Of a DNA stretch of 47,194 nucleotides, positions 1-8,115 are shown piece after piece. The DNA comes from an uncultured Bacteroidota bacterium (GTDB lineage Bacteria > Bacteroidota > Bacteroidia > Flavobacteriales_D > Sanyastnellaceae). Numbering within the stretch: the stretch's first letter is position 1; every line of letters starts with the position of its first letter. The notes beneath the pieces were generated by a model. That model was given only the letters and a program-made list of their open reading frames with translations. It had not been told where the DNA came from and made no database searches. The stretch lies in assembly GCA_903932685.1 (NCBI GenBank), contig CAIZGX010000008.1, positions 1 to 47,194 of the forward strand, given 5' to 3'. The translations under genes and the position numbers were made by a program.

Positions 1-585
1 ATAGGTGTAGTGGACAACATTATTGTATGGCAGTAATGAAAACGTATTTGTTTGCTGCGGACAAAATTGATTTCCTGTAACACCATCACCGCTGAATACA
101 CCGCCAGCTGGCGTTGCTTCTAAGGTAACGCATTCACCTTGCACACATAAAGGTCCTATTGGTGTTATGGATGGAAATGTGTAAAATATAGTTATGTCAA
201 ATGAAGCCTGGGGACTAACGCTTCCATTCGGATCTATGGCAATGACACTAACCGCGTTCGGAACGAAACCGCTTGGAGCCGTTGGGTTGTTTGTCCAATC
301 TACATAAATAGTATCGTTTCCTTGAGCTGATATTATATTTCCTACTGATTGCCATTGGTAGCTCCACCCTTCTCCCAAGTCAGGGACTGAATAAATTTCA
401 GGAGGAATAACATTTGGCCAAATAATATTGTAGCATACAGTATCTGAACCGATGATAGGCCCCACAGTAGGATTTGGTGGGTTAGTTAAGTTTTGCGAAG
501 TGACTTGCAATGAAACGCATGCAAATAGGACAAACAACACAAGTACTCTGATTGAATTGAAAGTAGATAAAGCAAGAGTGTTCAT
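1..585 (-). CDS. Secreted PKD/Ig-like repeat protein, 5' part only
   Basis: This reading frame is open from an ATG at 585 to the window edge, giving 195 codons with no stop, so the C-terminus is missing. The protein starts with a signal peptide (hydrophobic RVLVLFVLFACVSLQ followed by TSQN). The mature part has a PKD-like segment with the pattern WSYQWQSVGNIISAQGND...VDWT, followed by an Ig-like segment with GGVFSGDGVTGNQFCP. Both are typical of adhesin-like or gliding-associated surface proteins of Bacteroidota that are exported by type IX secretion. The expected C-terminal sorting domain would lie outside the window, so the secretion route is inferred. The exact function is unknown. Confidence 0.75.
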   Translation of the reverse strand, partial: MNTLALSTFNSIRVLVLFVLFACVSLQVTSQNLTNPPNPTVGPIIGSDTVCYNIIWPNVIPPEIYSVPDLGEGWSYQWQSVGNIISAQGNDTIYVDWTNNPTAPSGFVPNAVSVIAIDPNGSVSPQASFDITIFYTFPSITPIGPLCVQGECVTLEATPAGGVFSGDGVTGNQFCPQQTNTFSLLPYNNVVHYTY

Positions 586-703
586 TCGTAAATAATTATA
601 ATTTGGTTGGGGGTCAAGAATATTAAAAGTACGGGGGGGTTAAAATCCTCGAGGTGGAACATCAGTTTCTTTTCCCCTATTTTCACCAAATAATTACATT
701 CCT

Positions 704-1609
704 ATGAAATTAAAACATATTCTCTTAGCGGTTGGAGCGCTTGCGCTTTCACTAACCAGCTGCTCTGTATACTATACCACTTCGGAAGTAGATTCAAGCT
801 TGAAGTCGACAGTGGACCAAGTAAATTCAACTATCCAAAAGCTCGACGGACAAGTGGCAACCATGGAAAAGGAATTTCTTGAAATTCAGTGCGACCAGAA
901 ATCACCTGACTTTGTAAAAGCCTTTGAAATGATCTCGGGGATTGATGCCGAGATGAAAGAAATCGCACAACAAAGAGTGGCGGTAAACTCGATTTACGTT
1001 CAGTTTAAAGATTACACGAAAGGAAAAGACAAAATTCAATCGGGAACACCGGAGTGGGAAAAAGTGAAAGATGCAAAAACCGCTTTGAAATCTACTTTGG
1101 AAAATATTCAGCATGATGGAAATTCTGTTGTGGAAAATGCAACTGCGTTCAATGCGTTTGTAACGAAGAATATTGTTCCGACTATTCAACTCTGTGATGT
1201 TGGACAATACACCGCACAATTCGAAAAAGCGATTTCAGATTTTACAGTCAATCAAAAACAAGTAGGAGATCAATTGATTCAGTATCAAAAACAAGTGGCC
1301 GATTTGATTTCAACATATTCAAAAACAAAACCGGAATTGTGCAAGGAACTTATTGCAGACCTTCAAAAAATAAATACAGACGTCACGCAAATCAGCCGCA
1401 TCAAAATGAATCTACAATTGGCCGTTACTGCTTTTAAAACAGGCACACAGGGCAAGACTAAGATCTATTCGTGCAACAAGGATTGGAAAGTTGTAACCGA
1501 TGCTGAGACTGCTGTGAAGACACAGCAGAAAGAAGCAAATGCGTTGCAACAATCTATTCAGACCACTGCAACGCATTTGCAAGGTATTGCTCAAGCGCTA
1601 GAGGATTAA
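704..1609 (+). CDS. Coiled-coil lipoprotein of unknown function
   Basis: The 301-residue product begins with a lipoprotein signal peptide ending in the lipobox LTSC, with Cys20 as the lipidated residue. It should therefore be membrane anchored on the periplasmic side or at the outer membrane. The rest is rich in Gln, Lys, Glu and Thr and predicted helical, with long coiled-coil stretches (for example residues 25-60 and 180-230). I recognise no enzyme motif. Cysteines recur in the mature part and may form disulfides. It stands alone upstream of the polyprenyl synthase gene with about 110 bases between them. A structural or spacer role is possible but not shown. Confidence 0.8.
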   Translation: MKLKHILLAVGALALSLTSCSVYYTTSEVDSSLKSTVDQVNSTIQKLDGQVATMEKEFLEIQCDQKSPDFVKAFEMISGIDAEMKEIAQQRVAVNSIYVQFKDYTKGKDKIQSGTPEWEKVKDAKTALKSTLENIQHDGNSVVENATAFNAFVTKNIVPTIQLCDVGQYTAQFEKAISDFTVNQKQVGDQLIQYQKQVADLISTYSKTKPELCKELIADLQKINTDVTQISRIKMNLQLAVTAFKTGTQGKTKIYSCNKDWKVVTDAETAVKTQQKEANALQQSIQTTATHLQGIAQALED

Positions 1610-1665
1610 TTGTGTTTCTATAGGTATTTACTAGTTCACATGAACCTACAAAAAAATACTAGGCT

Positions 1666-1673
1666 TATCTTTG
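1666..1673 (+). promoter_or_regulatory. Promoter -7 box for polyprenyl synthase gene
   Basis: The sequence TATCTTTG matches the Bacteroidota -7 consensus TAnnTTTG exactly and lies 48 bases before the ATG at 1722. No clear -33 TTG is seen at the usual 19-20 base distance, so the call rests on the -7 box alone. Confidence 0.45.
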
Positions 1674-1721
1674 AACTTCTAAGCCCCTTTAAACAAAACA
1701 GGACAACATTTTCTTTTCATT

Positions 1722-2690
1722 ATGAAATTCGATCATCATATCCATTCCGTTGAACAAGCCCTGTCTCAATGGAATATTCCGCAAGACTCAATAACCCTAG
1801 TCGATCCCATTCGCTACCTTCTCTCTTTGGGTGGAAAACGAATTCGTCCTGTGCTTACCCTTTTGGGACATGAATTGTTTAGCGGAAATCCAGAAGACGT
1901 TATGTCGCAAGCCCTTGCTGTGGAAGTGTTTCATAACTTCTCACTCATGCATGATGACATTATGGACAATGCTCCGCTTCGTCGCGGGAAGCAAACAGTT
2001 CATGAAAAATGGAACGTGAATGCGGCTGTTTTAAGTGGCGACGGAATGATGATCTTATCGTACGATTTATTACTGAAAAATCAGGAAGACAAATTTGTTG
2101 AATTGTTTCGTTGCTTCAATCAGACTGCTTGGGAAGTGTGTGTGGGTCAGCAGATGGACATGGATTTCGAGAAACGCGAAGATGTAAGTTTAGATGAATA
2201 TCTAGAAATGATTCGTTTGAAGACCGCAGTTTTGTTGGGTTGCGCCCTTCGTCTGGGTGCCATTGCGGCTAACGCCTCCAAAGAAGATCAAGAACATTTG
2301 CGTTTGTTTGGAGAGCACTTGGGGCTTTCGTTCCAACTTCGCGACGATTATTTGGACGCATATGGAGATCCGGAAAAATTCGGAAAGCAAGTGGGTGGAG
2401 ATATTCTTTCCGACAAAAAAACATATTTGTATTTGCACACTGCCAATCATGAAGACGAAAGCATTCCGGCTGAATTAAAATCCTTGCATGGGACAAAAGA
2501 AAATCCTCAAGCAAAAATAACCTCTACTCTTCATTTGTTTTCAAAATCGAAAGCAGATGCAATGACCTTGGCGAAGAGCGAAGCGTTCTATGCAAGTGCA
2601 CTTGATCATCTAAACGAAATCTCTGTGTCTGATGAAAAGAAAATGGCGTTGCGAAATTTGGCTTCCTTTCTTCTTGAACGTGAGTCGTGA
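1722..2690 (+). CDS. Polyprenyl (trans-isoprenyl) diphosphate synthase
   Basis: The enzyme condenses isopentenyl diphosphate onto an allylic diphosphate to make a linear prenyl diphosphate for quinones, carotenoids or undecaprenol precursors. The 322-residue length suits the family. Visible motifs are GGKRIRP at residues 37-43, the first aspartate-rich motif DDIMD at 78-82 followed by the RRG phosphate-binding segment, and the second motif DDYLD at 208-212 followed by GKQVGGD. The first motif has two residues between aspartates (DDxxD), as in many geranylgeranyl and longer-chain enzymes, but chain length cannot be assigned safely. The next gene overlaps its stop by four bases (GTGA), indicating translational coupling. 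Confidence 0.92.
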   Translation: MKFDHHIHSVEQALSQWNIPQDSITLVDPIRYLLSLGGKRIRPVLTLLGHELFSGNPEDVMSQALAVEVFHNFSLMHDDIMDNAPLRRGKQTVHEKWNVNAAVLSGDGMMILSYDLLLKNQEDKFVELFRCFNQTAWEVCVGQQMDMDFEKREDVSLDEYLEMIRLKTAVLLGCALRLGAIAANASKEDQEHLRLFGEHLGLSFQLRDDYLDAYGDPEKFGKQVGGDILSDKKTYLYLHTANHEDESIPAELKSLHGTKENPQAKITSTLHLFSKSKADAMTLAKSEAFYASALDHLNEISVSDEKKMALRNLASFLLERES

Positions 2691-3001
2691 ATCTTCCTTC
2701 AAAACAAATAACTGAAGATGTATTTCTTCAAATGCTGAAGGACTTAACCTTGGCAGGTTTTCAGATGAAGAATGTGCCGAGATTTGAAAACGGATATGAT
2801 TATCTCTTCGATTTCTTTCAAGTCCAATTGAAACTTGCGCCTTCTCATTTGCGCCGGTTTTTATACACCGCAGACATTACCGAAAGCACCATTGCGAATA
2901 AAGTCACATCGCATATTCCTTCAGAAGCCGCTGCACAATTGCTTGAGCTCGCATTAGAACGCATGCAACTAAAAATTGAACTTCGAAAGAAATACAGTTA
3001 G
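2687..3001 (+). CDS. Small hypothetical protein coupled to polyprenyl synthase
   Basis: This 104-residue protein starts with GTG inside the stop of the preceding gene (GTGA overlap at 2687-2690), which strongly supports it being real and co-translated. It has no signal peptide or membrane segment and is predicted mostly helical, with a charged C-terminal helix ending in ELRKKYS. I recognise no known domain. Its position suggests a link with the isoprenoid enzyme or simply co-expression. Its end overlaps the convergent membrane-protein gene by four bases. Confidence 0.65.
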   Translation: MNLPSKQITEDVFLQMLKDLTLAGFQMKNVPRFENGYDYLFDFFQVQLKLAPSHLRRFLYTADITESTIANKVTSHIPSEAAAQLLELALERMQLKIELRKKYS

Positions 3002-3330
3002 TTGATTTCTCCGGTGATGTAGATTTCCAACATTCCCCACACGATCTGGGTAAAGAAAGCCACCAATAACGCTACAGTATAGAATGAAAGAACGGTGCGC
3101 TTTGGCTTTTTGATTTTATCGTATTTCACAATGTGATCTACCGTAATGGATGCGACACCCAAGAAATTCAAAAACATAAACAACGCCCAGTGCGCGCGTA
3201 TTTCAGCGTAGGCATTCAACCAAAACGTGCTTGTTTCACTCAGGAACTTCGAAACATAAAAATACACGTTGAAAAACGTGCAAGCGATGAATGCAAAAGG
3301 AATTAAAACTTTACCAGGAATATCGTTCAT
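2998..3330 (-). CDS. Small three-helix membrane protein, unknown function
   Basis: The 110-residue product has three apparent transmembrane segments: about residues 8-27 (LIPFAFIACTFFNVYFY), 47-67 (HWALFMFLNFLGVASIT) and 82-102 (VLSFYTVALLVAFFTQIV). A short basic loop (KYDKIKKPKR) lies between the second and third. There is no recognisable catalytic motif. It sits convergent to the coupled small gene on the plus strand and just downstream of the MeaB-type gene on the same strand, with 13 bases between them, so it may be the second gene of a meaB transcript. Confidence 0.65.
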   Translation of the reverse strand: MNDIPGKVLIPFAFIACTFFNVYFYVSKFLSETSTFWLNAYAEIRAHWALFMFLNFLGVASITVDHIVKYDKIKKPKRTVLSFYTVALLVAFFTQIVWGMLEIYITGEIN

Positions 3331-3343
3331 GCGGCTAAATTAG

Positions 3344-4384
3344 TCACGCAGTGAAGAACAAAGCAATAAAATTTTCAGCGGCTCTGTGTGCGGATAATTC
3401 TTTTGAAATCACTGCATTCAAGGTCGATTCATATTTCTCTTTGAAGTTCGGCTTGCTCTTAAGCTGATGCAACAAAACCTGGTGAATTTGTTCTTCGAAG
3501 CTACTTACCAATTGCCTTTTTCTGTTTTCTTCAATCCAGCCACTGGAAATGCTCCAACGATGAAACTTTTCAATTTCATTCCAGACAACATCAATCCCCT
3601 TAGCTTCTAAAGACGAAGTTGTGAAGACTTGCGGCATCCAATTGTTTTCGCGTTGCGGAAATAAATGCAAAGCCGAAGTGTACTCGCCTTTCGCCCGATC
3701 AGCCTTCAATTCATTTCCACTGTCGGCCTTCGTAATAACCATGGCGTCTGTCAATTCCATAATGCCACGCTTAATCCCTTGCAGTTGATCTCCAGCGCCA
3801 GCCAACATGAGCAACAAAAAGAAATCGGTCATGGCATGCACTGCAGTTTCACTCTGCCCTACTCCTACTGTCTCAACCAAAACAATGTTGTATCCGGCAG
3901 CTTCGCAAAGCAAGATACTCTCACGCGTGCTGCGGTTCACTCCGCCAAGGTGCGAGCTTGAAGGTGACGGACGAACATAAGCATTCGGATGCAACGACAA
4001 TTCGTTCATGCGGGTCTTGTCTCCGAGAATGCTTCCTTTCGAAATCGGACTCGAAGGATCTATGGAGAGGACTGCTAATTTATTTTCCTCATTTTGAAAT
4101 ACTTCGCTAGCGAGCGCTTCAATGAAAGTCGATTTTCCTACTCCAGGAACTCCGGTTATTCCAATGCGTAATGAGTTTCCTGTGAATGGAAGAATCTTTT
4201 CAATGACTTCATCCATGAGCTGCATATGCTCTGCCCTGTTGCTTTCTAAAAGCGTTAACGCAGATGCCAACGCCAAACGATCGTGCGCTAAAATGCCTTT
4301 CACCAAATCATCTGACTGAAAAGAAGCTTGACGATCTTTAAGTCTGTTTTTGTATTGAAGTTGGGCGTTGTTCTTGGCGTTCAT
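3344..4384 (-). CDS. meaB: MeaB/ArgK-family GTPase (methylmalonyl-CoA mutase chaperone)
   Basis: MeaB-family G3E GTPases load or protect adenosylcobalamin in methylmalonyl-CoA mutase or related mutases. The product from ATG 4384 is 346 residues, close to the family length. It carries the Walker A motif GVPGVGKST at residues 78-86, the segment SIDPSSP...GSILGDKTRM, the switch motif VETVGVGQSE, and the base-recognition motif TKAD. A longer frame reaches back to 4579, but it would add a sequence unlike the family and overlap the divergent exporter, so I chose the internal ATG. No mutase gene lies in the window, so the partner is encoded elsewhere. Confidence 0.92.
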   Translation of the reverse strand: MNAKNNAQLQYKNRLKDRQASFQSDDLVKGILAHDRLALASALTLLESNRAEHMQLMDEVIEKILPFTGNSLRIGITGVPGVGKSTFIEALASEVFQNEENKLAVLSIDPSSPISKGSILGDKTRMNELSLHPNAYVRPSPSSSHLGGVNRSTRESILLCEAAGYNIVLVETVGVGQSETAVHAMTDFFLLLMLAGAGDQLQGIKRGIMELTDAMVITKADSGNELKADRAKGEYTSALHLFPQRENNWMPQVFTTSSLEAKGIDVVWNEIEKFHRWSISSGWIEENRKRQLVSSFEEQIHQVLLHQLKSKPNFKEKYESTLNAVISKELSAHRAAENFIALFFTA

Positions 4385-4426
4385 GAGCACTTCAAAGAAA
4401 AGAAAAAATGTGCAGACGGAAAATAT

Positions 4427-4434
4427 TATTTTTG
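4427..4434 (+). promoter_or_regulatory. -7 box 5 bases before tauE-like start
   Basis: TATTTTTG fits TAnnTTTG and is separated from ATG 4440 by only five bases (TGCAC). If it is used, transcription would begin at or beside the start codon, giving a leaderless mRNA. No good -33 element is visible. Confidence 0.4.
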
Positions 4435-4439
4435 TGCAC

Positions 4440-5213
4440 ATGGAATATGCATTCATTCTATTAGTGGCGCTTGTTGGTTCTGGACTCAGTTTCTTCAGTG
4501 GATTCGGATTCGGAACGTTGCTTCTTCCGGTTATGGCGTTGTTCTTCGATTTGCAAACGGCAGTGTTTGCGACCGCCATTGTTCACTTCCTGAACAATGT
4601 TTTTAAGTTGACTTTAGTTGGAAAACATGCCCATTGGAAAACAGTCATTCAATTTGGAATTCCTTCAGCCGTTGGTGCTTTCTTGGGCGCTGAAGCGCTG
4701 AATTATCTTGCACAATTGCAGCAACCCGTGCATCTCCAATTTTGGCATACTGACGTAGAGACCACATTGCTTGGGGTTGTCATGGGTTTTGTGCTCATTC
4801 TTCTTGCAGCCATGGAATATTCGAATGCCTTGGTTCGTGTAAACAAAGCGCCGCGCATTCTTTGGCTTGGCGGTATATTCAGTGGGTTCTTCGGTGGGTT
4901 AAGCGGACAACAAGGAGCCATTCGCAGTGCGTTCCTCATGAATCATTTCGAAGACAAACAAGTGTTTATTGGAACGCGTGCAGCATTGGCTTTCATTGTA
5001 GACGCCGTTCGCATTTTCACCTATGCAGCCTCCTTTCAATTATTCCTTCAACATGAAATATATTTACCCATGGCTTTGGCTCTGTTGGGTGGTATGAGCG
5101 GGGCATTGATTGGAAATAAATTCCTGAAGAAAACCAGTATCGAGTGGATACGCAAAACGGTTATGGTGTTCCTATTCATAATGGGAACACTCATGATTGC
5201 CGGATTGGTCTAG
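4440..5213 (+). CDS. TauE/SafE-family membrane transporter
   Basis: The 257-residue protein is highly hydrophobic, with about seven to eight membrane segments in two similar halves, as in the TauE/SafE family of anion (sulfite, sulfoacetate and related organosulfur) exporters. Family-like features are the first-helix segment VGSGLSFFSGFGFG and the mirrored second-half segment LGGIFSGFFGGLSGQQGA. I chose ATG 4440 (MEYAFILL) rather than an upstream ATG at 4368, because it places the first membrane helix at the N-terminus and avoids overlap with the divergent meaB. The substrate is unknown. A ComB-type sulfonate enzyme is encoded 20 kb away but there is no direct link. Confidence 0.85.
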   Translation: MEYAFILLVALVGSGLSFFSGFGFGTLLLPVMALFFDLQTAVFATAIVHFLNNVFKLTLVGKHAHWKTVIQFGIPSAVGAFLGAEALNYLAQLQQPVHLQFWHTDVETTLLGVVMGFVLILLAAMEYSNALVRVNKAPRILWLGGIFSGFFGGLSGQQGAIRSAFLMNHFEDKQVFIGTRAALAFIVDAVRIFTYAASFQLFLQHEIYLPMALALLGGMSGALIGNKFLKKTSIEWIRKTVMVFLFIMGTLMIAGLV

Positions 5214-5215
5214 GC

Positions 5216-5986
5216 TTATTCGAAGCGCAAGTGCTTCACCGAATCTCCAGAATCACGCAATTCATTCAACGCTTGAATGCCTATTGAAAGTTGAAGGGCA
5301 ACATAATTCACCGTAACATTTTCATCGCTTTTCGAGGTCTTCACTCCTTCTGGAACCATCGGATTGTCAGAAACCAACAACAATGCTCCACGCGGAATTT
5401 TGTTCGCGAATCCGACAGTGAACAGCGTTGCTGTTTCCATATCAATAGCTGTGGACTTAATGTCTGTCAGATACTGTTTGAATTTTTCATCGTGCTCCCA
5501 AACTCTTCTGTTCGTGCTATACACAGTGCCTGTCCAGTAGTCGCATTCGTGTGAGCGAATCGCCGCAGAAACGGCCATCTGCAATCGAAACGATGGAAGT
5601 GCAGGCACTTCAGGAGGCATGTATTCATTGCTCGTTCCTTCTCCGCGAATGGCAGCAATAGGTAGTATCAAATCACCAATGCGCGTCTTCTTCAATCCGC
5701 CACATTTACCTAAAAACAAAACAGCCTTCGGATGAATGGCAGAAAGTAAGTCCATGATTGTGGCGCACATGGCGCTTCCCATTCCGAAGTTTATGATAGT
5801 AATGTTATTCGCGGTAACCGTTTGCATGGGTTTGTCCTCGCCAATAACAGACACGTTATTTTCCTTGGCGAAAATATCGAGATACTTATGAAAGTTCACG
5901 AGTATAATGTACTCGCCAAATGCCTCCAAGGGTGTTCCGGTATAACGCGGAAGCCAGTCTTTTACAATTTCTTCTTTTGTAACCAT
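5216..5986 (-). CDS. amn: AMP nucleosidase (short Bacteroidota form)
   Basis: The 256-residue product belongs to the nucleoside phosphorylase superfamily and probably cleaves AMP to adenine and ribose 5-phosphate. Family features are the phosphate/ribose-binding GMGSAM, the segment FLGKCGGLKKTRIGDLILP, and the nucleoside-binding AIDMETATLFTVGF, followed by LLLVSDNPM with the purine-site aspartate. It lacks the N-terminal regulatory domain of the long enterobacterial Amn, which is usual for this group. It lies downstream of dnaN on the same strand, but a hairpin terminator and a good promoter separate them. Its stop lies two bases from the convergent transporter stop. Confidence 0.88.
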   Translation of the reverse strand: MVTKEEIVKDWLPRYTGTPLEAFGEYIILVNFHKYLDIFAKENNVSVIGEDKPMQTVTANNITIINFGMGSAMCATIMDLLSAIHPKAVLFLGKCGGLKKTRIGDLILPIAAIRGEGTSNEYMPPEVPALPSFRLQMAVSAAIRSHECDYWTGTVYSTNRRVWEHDEKFKQYLTDIKSTAIDMETATLFTVGFANKIPRGALLLVSDNPMVPEGVKTSKSDENVTVNYVALQLSIGIQALNELRDSGDSVKHLRFE

Positions 5987-5991
5987 TGACT

Positions 5992-6021
5992 TAAAGGTAG
6001 ATTAAAAACGTTCAGAGACAA
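5992..6021 (-). promoter_or_regulatory. Promoter of AMP nucleosidase gene
   Basis: On the minus strand TTG at 6021-6019 is followed by exactly 19 bases and then TACCTTTA at 5999-5992, a seven-of-eight match to TAnnTTTG. Only five bases (AGTCA) separate the box from ATG 5986. This is the best complete -33/-7 pair in the window, and it predicts a very short or absent leader. Confidence 0.6.
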
Positions 6022-6046
6022 CAAACGCCCGATGACCGGGCGTTTG
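6022..6046 (-). terminator. Hairpin terminator after dnaN
   Basis: A perfect 10-bp GC-rich stem (CAAACGCCCG / CGGGCGTTTG) with a five-base loop lies 22 bases past the dnaN stop. The T-rich run is on the plus-strand side (6051-6059), while the minus strand continues TTGTCTCTG. It most likely stops dnaN transcripts, although the U tract for that direction is weak. Confidence 0.6.
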
Positions 6047-6068
6047 ACGATATTTTTTTCATGTGGAA

Positions 6069-7187
6069 TTATCCGTTCAACATGACTGGCATAACCAACA
6101 TTAAGATGTCTTCGTTTTCGAACGACTTCTCTACTTCGGTAATGATACCTGCTCTGTTTGGAGCGCTCATTTCAACATGAACATTATTGGCATCGAGGTT
6201 ATTCAACATGTCTTGCAAGAAGCGCGAGTTGAATCCGATTTCCATGTTGTCTCCAACGAACGTACAAGCCAATTGCTCGTGCGCTTCGTTCGCGAAGTCT
6301 AGGTCTTCCGCCGACAATTGAATTTCACTTCCAGTCAACTTCAATCTTACTTGATTGGTTGAACGGTTGGCGAAGATGCTTACACGCTTAATCGAATTCA
6401 AGAAGTCTAAACGATCTATTGTTAATTTGAATGGATTTTCTTTTGGAATAACCGCTTCGTAGTTCGGGTATTTACCTTCAATTAAACGACACATCAATGT
6501 TACGTTTTCGAAAGTGAACATGGCGTTGTTCTCGGTGTATTGCATGTTCACTTCAGACTTCAGGGAAGAAAGAGCGCCTTTCAGTAAGTTCAAAGGTTTG
6601 CGCGGAACAATAAATGCTGCAGATTCTCCGCCAATGTCCGAACGTGTCATACGCACCAACTTATGCGCATCTGTTGCAACGAAGCGAACGCTTTCCGGCT
6701 CGATTTCGAAGAACACACCCGACATAATAGGACGCATATCATCGTTACCAGCAGCGAAGATGGTTTTAGAGATGGCTCTGTTCAACACATCTGCACCAAT
6801 CAACAATGCTTTTGAAGCTCCCATAGCTGGGGCCTTTGGAAACTCGTCGCCATTTTGTCCGGTTAGTTTGTATTTACCATTATCGCTGGTGATTTCTATT
6901 CCGAAAGTCTTTCCGTCTACATCGAATGTAAGGGGTTGGTCTGGAAGGCTCTTTAAGATATCTAATAATAATTTCGCTGGCACTGCAATCATTCCTTCTT
7001 CCTTGCATTGAATAGCCATGCGTGTATTCATGCTTGTTTCCAAGTCTGAAGCAGAAAGCGTAAGTTCGTCTTGTTTCATTTCAAACAAGAAGTTATCGAG
7101 GATTGGAAGGGTATTGTTTGAGTTCAATACGCCGTTTAACAATTGCAATTGTTTTAAAAGGCCAAGGGAGTTGACAATGAATTTCAT
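6069..7187 (-). CDS. dnaN: DNA polymerase III beta subunit (sliding clamp)
   Basis: The clamp encircles DNA and tethers replicative polymerase and repair factors. The 372-residue product has the normal bacterial length and the three-domain layout. Recognisable segments are the N-terminal MKFIVN...LLKQLQLLNGV, LPILDNFLFE, the middle-domain FVATDAHKLVRM, IVPRKPL and GKYPNYEAVIP, and the C-terminal LVMPVMLNG, close to the usual VMPM(R/L) ending. It appears to be transcribed alone: it has a -7 box upstream and a hairpin downstream. No dnaA or recF is adjacent in the window, so this is not the classical origin cluster, which is common in Bacteroidota. Confidence 0.97.
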   Translation of the reverse strand: MKFIVNSLGLLKQLQLLNGVLNSNNTLPILDNFLFEMKQDELTLSASDLETSMNTRMAIQCKEEGMIAVPAKLLLDILKSLPDQPLTFDVDGKTFGIEITSDNGKYKLTGQNGDEFPKAPAMGASKALLIGADVLNRAISKTIFAAGNDDMRPIMSGVFFEIEPESVRFVATDAHKLVRMTRSDIGGESAAFIVPRKPLNLLKGALSSLKSEVNMQYTENNAMFTFENVTLMCRLIEGKYPNYEAVIPKENPFKLTIDRLDFLNSIKRVSIFANRSTNQVRLKLTGSEIQLSAEDLDFANEAHEQLACTFVGDNMEIGFNSRFLQDMLNNLDANNVHVEMSAPNRAGIITEVEKSFENEDILMLVMPVMLNG

Positions 7188-7214
7188 GTGTTGTCTTTAA
7201 TCTAGTTTACGTGA

Positions 7215-7222
7215 CAAATATA
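7215..7222 (-). promoter_or_regulatory. Promoter -7 box for dnaN
   Basis: On the minus strand TATATTTG matches TAnnTTTG exactly, 27 bases before the dnaN ATG. No TTG is found at the expected -33 distance. Confidence 0.45.
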
Positions 7223-7263
7223 AAGCAGTCCGTTTCGAAATAAATTAGGGGGCAAATATGAAC

Positions 7264-7953
7264 TTATTCACTATTCGAATCTGATAAGGTAGTCTTTTGA
7301 TCTTTTTCTTGAATTGTTTCCAACCAAAACGGATCTTCGTCGCTAAGCTCTGGCTCTACTTCGTGCCTGTATATCGGTTCTGGCGGACCTTGTTTCCGGA
7401 AACACCACGCTAGCATAATTCCGCAGATGAATCCGCTAATGTGTCCTTCCCACGAAACTTGCTGTTCAATGGGGAACATATACCAAACGGTGTATCCATA
7501 AACGAATCCGACTGCCATGGATATTCGCTTCATGTTGAGGTTTCTTCGAAATATTCCACTGAAGAAAAGAAAGGCGAATTCGGCATAGATGAGCACGCTT
7601 GCTCCGACGTGAACGTTGTCTCTTCCAATTAAAAATAGAATAATGGGGGAAAACACCCACATGATTAAGAAAACGGGAATCGCAATTTCATAATAGAAAA
7701 AAAAGAGGGTGGCTGTTAGAATAAAGAATGCTAAGACATTATTCCAAAGGTGTTCAGGTGAAGCGTGAACGAAAAGCATAGTTGGCATGTGCAATAACCC
7801 TTTCCATGTGCGGGGTTCAACACCCCACGCGGAAAGGGATGTGTTGATGTAACGTGAACCGTAAAATGCAATTACAAAAAGTAAAATAAAGATAGAAGAC
7901 CACAAGAGTGCGTCTAGAAGTTTTGTTCGGTCTTGAGGTAAAATCATGCTCAT
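7264..7953 (-). CDS. Rhomboid-family intramembrane serine protease
   Basis: Rhomboids cleave membrane proteins within the bilayer using a Ser-His dyad. The product from ATG 7953 (229 residues) has six or so membrane helices. It shows the conserved second-helix motif FVHASPEHLWNN (61-72), the nucleophile motif HVGASV with Ser119, and the partner motif GHISG with His171. The usual GxSG is changed: the residue after the serine is Val120 instead of Gly. A hydrophilic acidic tail of about 45 residues follows the last helix. An upstream TTG at 7962 could add three codons, but the ATG is preferred. The substrate is unknown. Confidence 0.85.
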   Translation of the reverse strand: MSMILPQDRTKLLDALLWSSIFILLFVIAFYGSRYINTSLSAWGVEPRTWKGLLHMPTMLFVHASPEHLWNNVLAFFILTATLFFFYYEIAIPVFLIMWVFSPIILFLIGRDNVHVGASVLIYAEFAFLFFSGIFRRNLNMKRISMAVGFVYGYTVWYMFPIEQQVSWEGHISGFICGIMLAWCFRKQGPPEPIYRHEVEPELSDEDPFWLETIQEKDQKTTLSDSNSE

Positions 7954-8084
7954 GTTTAGCAACAGCTATTCCACAACGAAGATTCATGAATTAATAAGAC
8001 AAGCTGTCAGAGAGAATTCCACTTACTAAAAATTCAGTGTGAATAAAGAGTTAAAACGACCGTTCAAAAGCTTAAAGGGTAAAA

Positions 8085-8092
8085 TAGATTTG
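8085..8092 (+). promoter_or_regulatory. Promoter -7 box for SirB1-like gene
   Basis: TAGATTTG matches TAnnTTTG, with TTC (one mismatch to TTG) exactly 19 bases upstream at 8063-8065. It lies 23 bases before ATG 8116. Confidence 0.5.
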
Positions 8093-8115
8093 GACTTGTT
8101 AATTAAACCCCCAAC

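Noticed and set aside
4385-4579. N-terminal extension of MeaB
   Set aside because: It is unlike the family, would overlap the divergent transporter start, and an internal ATG gives the normal length.
6514-7011. 165-codon plus-strand frame opposite dnaN
   Set aside because: It is antisense to a certain gene with no recognisable protein features, so it is a shadow of dnaN codon usage.
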